Positions 1 through 4,997 of a stretch of 7,017 nt of DNA are shown piece after piece (within the stretch, counting starts at the first letter, position 1; every line of letters starts with the position of its first letter). Source of the stretch: an uncultured Clostridia bacterium (GTDB taxonomy: Bacteria; Bacillota; Clostridia; Christensenellales; Borkfalkiaceae); NCBI GenBank assembly GCA_947629875.1, contig CANRFK010000075.1, positions 1 through 7,017 on the forward strand, in the 5' to 3' direction. Made by a program: the position numbers and the translations under genes. The notes under the pieces are model-generated. The model was given only the letters and a program-made list of their open reading frames with translations. It did no database searches and was not told where the DNA came from.

Positions 1-771
1 GACATCATGGAGGACAACGTCATCTACGTCCACACCCTCGACGACAAGGAGGAGGTCGCCCGCACCATCTCCGATTACGGCTTCCTCGCCATTCCCGTCG
101 TGGATGAAGAGCGGCGGCTTGTGGGCATCGTCACCGTCGACGACGCAATGGACGTCATCGAAGAGGAGAACACCGAGGATATCGAGGCCATGGCGGGCGT
201 TTTGCACGAGAACAAGCCCTATTTGAAGACGGGCGTATTCTCCATCTGGAAGAACCGCGTGCCGTGGCTCCTCATCCTGCTCGTCAGTGCGACGTTTACG
301 GGGCTCATCCTCAACAACTTTGAATCCCTGCTCCCCACGGCGATGCTCGCCTGCGTCCCCATGCTCATGGATACGGGCGGGAACTCGGGCTCGCAGGCGT
401 CCGTCACCGTCATCCGTTCGATCGCGCTGGGGGAAGTGACGACGAAGGACGCGGGCAGGGTGCTATGGAAGGAATTTCGCGTCTCCATTCTGCTCGCCGC
501 GACGCTCGCCGTCGCGTGCTTCGCCAAGTTGCAGCTCATCGACAGGCTTCTCTTCGGCTTCGACGGCTACGATATCAAGTCCTGCCTCGTCGTCTCACTC
601 GCGCTGTTCTGCACCGTCATCATGGCGAAGTTCGTCGGCTGTATGCTTCCCATGCTCGTAAAGAAGATCAAGCTCGACCCCGCCGCCGTCGCCTCGCCGT
701 TCATCACGACGATCGTCGACGCGCTCTCCCTATTGATTTTCTGCGGCCTTTCGGTGCTCATTTTGGGATAA
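1..771 (+). CDS. mgtE: Magnesium transporter MgtE, C-terminal part (5' end outside window)
   Basis: MgtE is a homodimeric inner-membrane Mg2+ channel gated by cytosolic Mg2+ binding to its N and CBS domains. The reading frame is open from base 1, so the ATG at 7 is internal and the N domain and first CBS domain lie outside the window. Counting from the first codon in view, residues 1-55 are the end of a CBS domain (dyad G-F-L-A-I-P-V-V-D, then V-G-I-V-T-V-D-D). An acidic connecting helix follows to about residue 75. Five hydrophobic segments then fill residues 88-255. The MgtE-family TGGN-x-G-x-Q-A-S motif is at 125-133. An aspartate in the last membrane helix (residue 240, in I-V-D-A-L-S) sits where the pore Mg2+-binding Asp of the family is found. 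The stop is TAA at 769-771. No partner gene is visible upstream. The gene is followed by a repeat-rich gap that may supply its transcript end. The family call is secure. Confidence 0.96.
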   Translation, partial: DIMEDNVIYVHTLDDKEEVARTISDYGFLAIPVVDEERRLVGIVTVDDAMDVIEEENTEDIEAMAGVLHENKPYLKTGVFSIWKNRVPWLLILLVSATFTGLILNNFESLLPTAMLACVPMLMDTGGNSGSQASVTVIRSIALGEVTTKDAGRVLWKEFRVSILLAATLAVACFAKLQLIDRLLFGFDGYDIKSCLVVSLALFCTVIMAKFVGCMLPMLVKKIKLDPAAVASPFITTIVDALSLLIFCGLSVLILG

Positions 772-776
772 AGTTT

Positions 777-838
777 CGTAACTTTCTTTTCGATATTGTG
801 CCCTGCGGGCAGCATATCAAGGGCAAAAGAAAGTTACG
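777..838. repeat. Long inverted repeat / large hairpin after mgtE
   Basis: Two perfect 14-base arms, CGTAACTTTCTTTT (777-790) and AAAAGAAAGTTACG (825-838), enclose an inner palindrome. The inner part pairs GATAT (792-796) with ATATC (814-818), and GCCC (800-803) with GGGC (807-810) around a TGC loop. The whole folds as one three-tier stem starting five bases after the mgtE stop. No T-run follows the 3' arm, so it is not a textbook intrinsic terminator, although it could end or protect the mgtE transcript. The size and design fit a palindromic intergenic repeat (REP/MITE-like), but only one copy is in view, so repeat status is inferred. Confidence 0.65.
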
Positions 839-852
839 AGGGGTTAGGTTGT

Positions 853-887
853 ACATCTCTCCGCGGTTCGCCCACGAATAGAGATGT
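853..887. repeat. Short inverted repeat
   Basis: ACATCTCT (853-860) is the exact complement of AGAGATGT (880-887), with a 19-base spacer rich in CG. The stretch just inside the left arm (CTCTCCGCGG) resembles CTCTCCGTGG at 988-997 in the next nested hairpin, so the two elements may share an origin. Function unknown. Confidence 0.45.
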
Positions 888-902
888 CCTCAAAGTCATT
901 AA

Positions 903-938
903 GCCGCAAGCGTGCGGCAAATTGAGTGCGCTGCCGCA
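903..938. repeat. Overlapping, mutually exclusive short stems
   Basis: GCCGCA (903-908) pairs with TGCGGC (913-918) around a 4-base AGCG loop. The same middle segment, TGCGGCA (913-919), can instead pair perfectly with TGCCGCA (932-938) across a 12-base loop. Only one of the two can form at a time. This resembles the wiring of an attenuator, but no T-run follows either stem and no leader peptide is evident, so a regulatory role is not established. Confidence 0.4.
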
Positions 939-960
939 AAAGCGTGGTTTTGCTCCGCGC

Positions 961-1017
961 CGTAATTTATAGCACCCCCACCTCATGTCTCTCCGTGGGG
1001 TGGGTAGGAGAATTACG
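961..1017. repeat. Nested hairpin upstream of rdgB
   Basis: CGTAATT (961-967) and AATTACG (1011-1017) form the outer stem. Inside, a C-rich strand (CACCCCCAC, 973-981) pairs with GTGGGGTG (995-1002) with one bulged C. The right outer arm ends 22 bases before the rdgB start, and the AGGAG at 1006-1010 lies within the hairpin. It is too far (29 bases) from the ATG to serve as its ribosome binding site. The element could be a palindromic intergenic repeat or a structured leader of rdgB. Confidence 0.5.
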
Positions 1018-1039
1018 CTATATCCATAGTGGTATCGTC

Positions 1040-1600
1040 ATGAAAATCGTCATTGCAACGCACAATCAAAATAAGCTCCGCGAGATCAGGGAAATTCTCA
1101 CGGGGCACGAGATCTTGTCCGCCGAGGAGGCGGGATTTTCTGATGACGTCGAGGAGACGGGCACAACGTTTGCGGAGAACGCCCGCTTGAAGGCGGAGGC
1201 CGTCTGCCGCGCGACGGGGCTGCCCGCGCTCGCCGATGATTCGGGACTGTGCGTGGATGCGCTCGGCGGCGCGCCCGGGGTTTTCAGCGCGCGCTATTCG
1301 GGCGGCGGTTCCGCCGAGAACCGCAAAAAACTCTTAAAATCGCTACATGGGGTGGAAAATCGCGCGGCACACTTCGCCTGTGCCGTCTGCCTCGCCTTTC
1401 CCGATGGGCAGGAAATGACTGCCGAGGGAAAGACTTATGGGCAAATTCTCACCGAAGAGCGCGGCGCGGGCGGGTTCGGCTACGACAGCCTGTTTTTCTC
1501 CGACGATTTGGGCGTCTCCTTTGCCGAGGCGGGCGAGGAAGAAAAAAATGCCGTCTCGCACAGGGGGCGGGCGCTCCGTGCGCTCGCGGCAAAACTATGA
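1040..1600 (+). CDS. rdgB: XTP/dITP pyrophosphatase, RdgB/HAM1 family
   Basis: RdgB hydrolyses non-canonical purine nucleoside triphosphates (ITP, dITP, XTP) to monophosphate and pyrophosphate. This removes deaminated precursors before they enter DNA or RNA; the enzyme is a cytosolic dimer. The predicted protein is 186 aa, close to the family's usual length (about 190-200). All signature motifs are present: T-H-N-Q-N-K at 7-12, T-F-x-E-N-A near 43-48, A-D-D-S-G-L at 65-70 with the catalytic Asp region, P-G-V-x-S-A-R at 79-85, G-G-F-G-Y-D at 144-149 and S-H-R at 173-175. The ATG at 1040 is chosen because the family begins exactly at M-K-I-V-I-A-T. The frame stays open upstream to an ATG at 926, but that part crosses the repeats and resembles nothing. 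No convincing Shine-Dalgarno sequence precedes 1040. The stop overlaps the next gene's ATG (ATGA). Confidence 0.95.
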   Translation: MKIVIATHNQNKLREIREILTGHEILSAEEAGFSDDVEETGTTFAENARLKAEAVCRATGLPALADDSGLCVDALGGAPGVFSARYSGGGSAENRKKLLKSLHGVENRAAHFACAVCLAFPDGQEMTAEGKTYGQILTEERGAGGFGYDSLFFSDDLGVSFAEAGEEEKNAVSHRGRALRALAAKL

Positions 1601-2061
1601 AGACGTTTGTCATCGTCTCCGACAGCCACGGAAGATACAAAAATTTGCAGAAGCTCGAGCCGCTCTTTTCCGAGAACAGCTTTGTGGTGCACCTCGGCGA
1701 CGGCTCCTCGGACATGCGCTGGTACGTCTCGCAGGATCCCAATAAATTTTACGTCATGAAGGGCAACTGCGATTTTTCCTACGGGCAGGAGGAGTGCGTC
1801 ATCGAAGAGGAGGGGGTCTCCATTTTCTGCTGCCACGGGCACCGCTACGGCGTGAAGCGGGGGCTCGGGGGGCTCGCCGCCCGCGCGGGGGAGCTGGGGT
1901 GTTCGGTCGCCCTCTATGGGCACACCCACCGCGCCGATATTGCCGAGGTGGACGGGGTTCTTTGTATCAACCCCGGCGCGCTCGGCAGTTACACGTCCCC
2001 GAGTTACTGCTACCTTGCGGTGCACAGGGGGAAGGTCACGCCCACCCTTGTGGAATTATAA
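1597..2061 (+). CDS. yfcE: YfcE/MJ0936-type metallophosphoesterase
   Basis: This is a small calcineurin-like phosphodiesterase of 154 aa, the normal size for the YfcE/YsnB group. Family members are binuclear-metal enzymes with phosphodiesterase activity on model substrates; the cellular substrate is not settled. The metal-binding and catalytic motifs are complete: D-S-H at 9-11, G-D at 34-35, G-N-C-D at 56-59, a lone His at 80, G-H-T-H at 108-111, and N-P-G at 125-127. The start codon overlaps the rdgB stop by four bases (ATGA) and has no obvious ribosome binding site of its own, so translation is probably coupled to rdgB. The rdgB-ysnB/yfcE order is common in Bacillota, which supports both calls. 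A GC-rich hairpin follows four bases after the stop. The frame remains open far upstream inside rdgB, but the S-D-S-H-G motif only fits the N-terminus given here. Confidence 0.92.
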   Translation: MKTFVIVSDSHGRYKNLQKLEPLFSENSFVVHLGDGSSDMRWYVSQDPNKFYVMKGNCDFSYGQEECVIEEEGVSIFCCHGHRYGVKRGLGGLAARAGELGCSVALYGHTHRADIAEVDGVLCINPGALGSYTSPSYCYLAVHRGKVTPTLVEL

Positions 2062-2064
2062 GAG

Positions 2065-2092
2065 ACGCCGCCGCGGAAGCCCGCTGCGGCGT
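2065..2092. terminator. Hairpin between convergent genes, probable terminator
   Basis: ACGCCGC (2065-2071) pairs with GCGGCGT (2086-2092). After a C/T mismatch, GCGG (2073-2076) pairs with CCGC (2081-2084) around an AAGC loop. It lies in the 45-base gap between the stops of yfcE (+) and the sirtuin gene (-), where a shared transcript end is expected. There is no proper T-run on either side, so the efficiency and mechanism are uncertain. Confidence 0.5.
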
Positions 2093-2106
2093 AAAATCAA
2101 CAGTGT

Positions 2107-2931
2107 TTATAGGATTTTGAGGATTTCCCCGATGTCCGCGTCGATGAGAACGGCGCGGTTTTTTATCTCCTCGGGGACGAAGGCTTCGCCCAAATTGATG
2201 CAGGCGTACGTCGCGTGTTTGTTTGCCGCCGTAAATCTCCAGAAGGGATATTTGATGATGCCGGGCGTATTTCCGCCCACGCCGAGTTCGAGATAGAGGA
2301 CGCGCCCCTTTCTGTGCGCCGCAAGGAAATTCCGATAGCGGCGGTACGCCCGCTTCCAGCCCATATCCTCGACGAAGGTATCGTCCGAACGCAAATTCAT
2401 CGCCATCGGCGCCCCGCACTTCGGGCAGCGGGGGATGAGTTCAGTCGGCACGCGCATGTCCTTCTGCTCCCGCATCATGCGGAGGACGGCCTCCTCGTTG
2501 TCGTACGTCTCCGCGTGGCAGGGGACGGAGCACTGAAAGAGCCCGTAGTCCCCCTGCGTGTAGAAGAGGCGCTCCTTCTCAAACCCCGCCTTCTGAAAGC
2601 AGTGGTCGACGTTGGTCGTGACGACGAAGTAATCCTTGTCCTTCACGAGGGAGAGGAGCCTTTGGTAGACGGGCTTGGGCGGGTCGCAATAGCGGTTGAG
2701 GTAGATGTACCGCGACCAATACGCCCAAAATTCCTCGGGCGTGGGGTAGGGGTAGAAGCCGCCCGCGTACATATCGTGAAAGCCGTACTTCTCTTCGAAG
2801 TCGAAAAAGTGCGTGCGGAACCGCGCGCCGTCGTATACAAACCCCGCCGACGTCGAGAGCCCCGCCCCCGCGCCGATGACGACGGCGTCGGCCTCTTGAA
2901 GCGCCCGCCGCAGTGCGTCAATTTCCCGCAT
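2107..2931 (-). CDS. Class-M-like (SirTM-like) Sir2 family protein, possible ADP-ribosyltransferase
   Basis: This is a 274-aa Sir2-fold protein. The NAD-binding start G-A-G-A-G-L-S is at 20-26, followed by A-G-F-x-Y-D-G-x-R-F. The catalytic pocket reads T-T-N-V-D-H at 105-110 and T-Q-G at 125-127. A zinc-ribbon pair follows, C-x3-C (134, 138) and C-x2-C (169, 172), then G-V-G-G-N-T-P at 217-223. In deacetylase sirtuins the pocket is Q-N-x-D plus a His in H-G; here Asn107 is kept and Gln126 stands in the His position. From memory, the SirTM proteins of Staphylococcus and Streptococcus have the same Asn/Gln pair and ADP-ribosylate a GcvH-like protein. Motif order and spacing also resemble that group, so transferase rather than deacetylase activity is inferred. 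The ATG (2931-2929) shares one base with the cupin stop (TGATG), indicating translational coupling; the frame stays open to 3057, but that part is out-of-frame cupin sequence. The typical SirTM neighbours (macrodomain, GcvH-L, lipoate ligase) are not adjacent. Sir2 family is certain; subclass and activity are inferred. Confidence 0.82.
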   Translation of the reverse strand: MREIDALRRALQEADAVVIGAGAGLSTSAGFVYDGARFRTHFFDFEEKYGFHDMYAGGFYPYPTPEEFWAYWSRYIYLNRYCDPPKPVYQRLLSLVKDKDYFVVTTNVDHCFQKAGFEKERLFYTQGDYGLFQCSVPCHAETYDNEEAVLRMMREQKDMRVPTELIPRCPKCGAPMAMNLRSDDTFVEDMGWKRAYRRYRNFLAAHRKGRVLYLELGVGGNTPGIIKYPFWRFTAANKHATYACINLGEAFVPEEIKNRAVLIDADIGEILKIL

Positions 2932-3278
2932 CAGATGATGGCGTCGGTCGCGGTGTAGCCTTCGAGGGAGCCCGCCTTCACCTGAATGCAGATGTATTTG
3001 ATGCCCTCCTCCGAAGCGAAGAACTGCCGCTTGGTGGCGGGGGCAACGCGGAGCCAATCGCCCGCCTTCAAATCCACCTTTTCGCCGTCGAGAACGGCGT
3101 AGCCGCCTCCCGCGAGGATGCCGTAAATTTCTTCATTCTTTTTGTGCGCGTGCACAAAGGGGACGCTTGCGCCCGCGGGCAGTTCATTTACGCTCACTTC
3201 CGCGCCCGTAAGCCCGAGCACATCGTGCAATTCGGTGCGTGCGCCCGAAGCGACGCCGATTTTCGTGTAATTTGTCAT
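2931..3278 (-). CDS. Small single-domain cupin protein
   Basis: This 115-aa protein is a single cupin_2 beta-barrel. Motif 1 is readable as H-x-H-x(3)-E-E at 43-50 followed by G at 53, with the His pair and a Glu positioned to bind a metal. In motif 2 the usual P-x-G-x-P-H is replaced by P-A-T-K-R-Q (80-85), so the fourth metal ligand appears to be Arg84 or absent. Such proteins may be enzymes, small-molecule binders or non-catalytic; the substrate cannot be named. The start is well supported: GGAGG (3286-3290 on the complementary strand) lies seven bases before the ATG, and a good promoter lies just upstream. The stop TGA overlaps the sirtuin ATG, so the two form an operon with the cupin first. 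Divergent to it is an HxlR-family regulator, which probably controls it. Confidence is high for the fold and low for function. Confidence 0.9.
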   Translation of the reverse strand: MTNYTKIGVASGARTELHDVLGLTGAEVSVNELPAGASVPFVHAHKKNEEIYGILAGGGYAVLDGEKVDLKAGDWLRVAPATKRQFFASEEGIKYICIQVKAGSLEGYTATDAII

Positions 3279-3301
3279 AACAAAACCTCCGTTTTTCTTT
3301 G

Positions 3302-3330
3302 ATTATACCACGCGGGCATGCCGTTTGCAA
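3302..3330 (-). promoter_or_regulatory. Sigma-A-type promoter of the cupin-sirtuin operon
   Basis: Read on the minus strand, TTGCAA (3330-3325) is followed after 17 bases by a perfect TATAAT (3307-3302). Transcription would begin near 3295. This leaves a leader of only about 17 bases that starts just before the GGAGG ribosome binding site at 3290-3286. Confidence 0.8.
3315..3322. promoter_or_regulatory. Palindrome inside the cupin promoter spacer, candidate operator
   Basis: GGCATGCC is a perfect 8-base palindrome lying between the -35 and -10 boxes of the cupin promoter. A regulator bound here would block RNA polymerase. The divergent HxlR protein is the obvious candidate, but known HxlR operators tend to be AT-rich, so this is a position-based guess. 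A looser GTAAC/GTTAC dyad (3365-3369 and 3404-3408) near the other promoter is an alternative. Confidence 0.25.
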
Positions 3331-3382
3331 GATGCTTACAAAATGATGACAAGATAATAAAAAAGTAACCGTGAAAAGCCGC

Positions 3383-3411
3383 TTGCATTTGCCGCGGTTT
3401 TTTGTTACAAT
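3383..3411 (+). promoter_or_regulatory. Sigma-A-type promoter of the HxlR gene, extended -10
   Basis: TTGCAT (3383-3388), a 17-base spacer and TACAAT (3406-3411), with TG at 3403-3404 giving an extended -10. The expected start of transcription is about 3418, inside the ribosome binding site AAGGAGG (3416-3422). That site is six bases from the ATG at 3429, so the leader would be roughly 11 bases. Either the message is nearly leaderless or a further upstream start is also used. Confidence 0.7.
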
Positions 3412-3428
3412 AGACAAGGAGGCGCGAA

Positions 3429-3761
3429 ATGCTCACATTTGAGGAATTGCCCGCGTGCCCCGTCGCCACGACGGTGCGGCTCATCGGGAACAAGTGGAAA
3501 CTGCTCATCCTCCGCGATCTCATCATGGACGGGACGCGGCGGTTTTCCGATTTTTTGAAGTCGGTGCCCGGCATCAGCAAGAAGGTGCTCACCGACAACC
3601 TGCGCGCCCTCGAGGAGGACGGGCTCGTCGTGCGGGAGGTGTTCGCCGAAGTGCCGCCGCGCGTGGAGTATTCCCTCTCTCCGCTGGGGGAGACGCTCCG
3701 CCCCATTCTCGACGCCATGCAGGCGTGGGGCGAGAGGTACAAAGAGACGTTGAAAGAATGA
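3429..3761 (+). CDS. HxlR-family winged-helix transcriptional regulator
   Basis: This 110-aa DNA-binding regulator is of typical HxlR (YodB/HypR/YtcD-like) length; such proteins act as dimers. The family signature C-P-V-x(8)-G-N-K-W is at 10-23. The recognition helix is around 49-62 (S-K-K-V-L-T-D-N-L-R), the beta wing around 66-83, and the family block Y-S-L-S-P-L-G at 81-87. Cys10 is the only cysteine and occupies the conserved N-terminal position that senses oxidants or electrophiles in YodB and HypR. Thiol-based sensing is therefore plausible but not shown. The start has a strong AAGGAGG ribosome binding site six bases upstream. The gene is transcribed away from the cupin-sirtuin operon across a shared 150-base region. 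By the usual logic of this family it should regulate that operon and itself. A strong terminator begins directly after the stop codon. Confidence 0.93.
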   Translation: MLTFEELPACPVATTVRLIGNKWKLLILRDLIMDGTRRFSDFLKSVPGISKKVLTDNLRALEEDGLVVREVFAEVPPRVEYSLSPLGETLRPILDAMQAWGERYKETLKE

Positions 3762-3787
3762 AAAACCGCACCCCATGGTGCGGTTTT
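3762..3787. terminator. Bidirectional intrinsic terminator
   Basis: A perfect 11-bp stem, AAAACCGCACC (3762-3772) with GGTGCGGTTTT (3777-3787), closes a CCAT loop. The A/T ends of the stem give a short U-run when read from either side (four T on the plus strand, five T on the minus). It sits directly between the stop of the HxlR gene (+) and the stop of the flippase-like gene (-), so it should end both convergent transcripts. Confidence 0.88.
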
Positions 3788-3788
3788 C

Positions 3789-4964
3789 TCATAAACTCTG
3801 CTGTTGCATCTTCCGCGCGCGCCTGTTTCTGACGGCGCCGCGGATGATCTCGAAGGTGTTGATTCCGATGCCCGAGAGGATGAACATATAGAAGGTGAAG
3901 AACCGCCAGATGAGGACGACCCAGCCGATGACGGAGCCGATTCCGGGGCGCGCCATGAGCGTCGCATAGACGAGGAACGCCGCCCCTTCCGCCGCGATCG
4001 TGTTGCCCGGCGTGGGGAAGAGATAGGCGGTGAACTGCGAAATGATGTTGAGGCAGGCGATCTCGAGCAACAGGTCGGCAGCCGGGGGCACGTTTGCAAT
4101 GGCGCAGACGGCGAAGAAGGGAATGCACAGGTTGATGCACGATTCCACGATGGAGAGCCCGAGGAGCGGCAATAGGATATACCACTTCAGGATGATCTCG
4201 CGCATCGTGGTGCAGTATTCCCGCACGCCATAGACGTACTTTTTCGTGACGGCGTACTTCTTCTTCACGATGTGCATTTTTTTGAGGAGAAAGATGAGGA
4301 TGGCCGTCACCTTCATCGTGAATTTGGGGAAGAAGGACAACACGCCGAAGAGGAAGGGGAAGGAGAGGTTGAGGGCGATGGAGAACCACGCCACGATGCG
4401 GAAGACGGATACATCGATCTTCATCTGATCCGCGGCGATGTTTTTGAGATAGTCGGGCGCGACGCTCATGAGGACGAGGGCAAAAAGGCACCACACAAAG
4501 AGCCCCACCATCAGCCGTGCGAGGGGAATGGCGGAGGCCGCGCCCCGCGGGATATCCTTCTTTTTATAGAGGTAGTAAATTTGGAAGGGCTGTCCGCCGC
4601 TCGCAAAGGGGGTCATGCCGTCGTAATATTTTCCGAGGAACATCACCTTCACCGCGGTGCGGATGCGGAATTTCCCCGTGTAGCATTTCAGCATATACGA
4701 AAACTTGATGCTCTCCACGAGAATATAGAGGAGGATAAACCCCAAAAACGCAAAAAAGAGGGGAACGTTGATCCCTCTTATCATTTCCGTAAAGCGGACT
4801 TGCTTTTGCTCGCTGTTTACCACATATTCGCCGAGCGTGAACATGATGGCGATGGATGCGGCGATGAGAGCGAGCAGCAGAATTGTCTTGATCCAAAAGT
4901 TGCGCAGGCTTTTTTTATCTTTCGGCGCGCCGACCTGTTTTCCCGCGCCGCGTTCGTTTTGCAT
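3789..4964 (-). CDS. Flippase-domain membrane protein (LPG synthase transmembrane region, UPF0104/YbhN-like), paralogue B
   Basis: This 391-aa integral membrane protein is equivalent to the N-terminal flippase half of MprF, without the lysyl-transferase domain. About eight hydrophobic segments can be seen, for example residues 25-43, 67-84, 150-168, 186-210, 215-228, 262-290 and 344-365. Family hallmarks are G-K-Y-Y-D-G-M-T-P at 111-119 with G-G-Q-P-F-Q-I-Y-Y-L at 123-132, and P-T-P-G-N at 317-321 with a Glu at 326. The C-terminal tail is basic. Relatives move lipids or polyprenyl-linked molecules across the membrane, but the substrate here is unknown. The ATG at 4964 has GGAG five bases upstream and lies 33 bases after its paralogue's stop, so both are probably in one transcript. 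Its end abuts the bidirectional terminator. Compared with paralogue A it lacks the acidic N-terminal extension. A long ORF opposite this gene is an artefact. Confidence 0.9.
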   Translation of the reverse strand: MQNERGAGKQVGAPKDKKSLRNFWIKTILLLALIAASIAIMFTLGEYVVNSEQKQVRFTEMIRGINVPLFFAFLGFILLYILVESIKFSYMLKCYTGKFRIRTAVKVMFLGKYYDGMTPFASGGQPFQIYYLYKKKDIPRGAASAIPLARLMVGLFVWCLFALVLMSVAPDYLKNIAADQMKIDVSVFRIVAWFSIALNLSFPFLFGVLSFFPKFTMKVTAILIFLLKKMHIVKKKYAVTKKYVYGVREYCTTMREIILKWYILLPLLGLSIVESCINLCIPFFAVCAIANVPPAADLLLEIACLNIISQFTAYLFPTPGNTIAAEGAAFLVYATLMARPGIGSVIGWVVLIWRFFTFYMFILSGIGINTFEIIRGAVRNRRARKMQQQSL

Positions 4965-4975
4965 AGTCTCTCCGT

Positions 4976-4992
4976 GGGGGAAAAGTTCCCCC
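4976..4992 (-). other. Intercistronic stem-loop between the two flippase genes
   Basis: GGGGGAA (4976-4982) and TTCCCCC (4986-4992) form a 7-bp stem with an AAG loop in the 33-base gap between the paralogues. No U-run follows in the direction of transcription, so termination is unlikely. It lies just ahead of the downstream gene's ribosome binding site and could affect mRNA stability or translation of paralogue B. Confidence 0.5.
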
Positions 4993-4997
4993 GTGTT

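Noticed and set aside
926..1039. N-terminal extension of RdgB from an upstream ATG
   Set aside because: The extra 38 residues cross inverted repeats, have no ribosome binding site and do not resemble the family, which starts at M-K-I-V-I-A-T-H-N.
2932..3057. N-terminal extension of the sirtuin into the cupin gene
   Set aside because: The residues are out-of-frame cupin sequence, rich in Arg and His. The Rossmann start fits the ATG at 2931.
3376..3403. Possible intrinsic terminator (CCGC/GCGG followed by a T-run) on the plus strand
   Set aside because: The stem is only four clean base pairs plus a bulge, and it overlaps the -35 and spacer of a much better HxlR promoter. No plus-strand gene ends just upstream.
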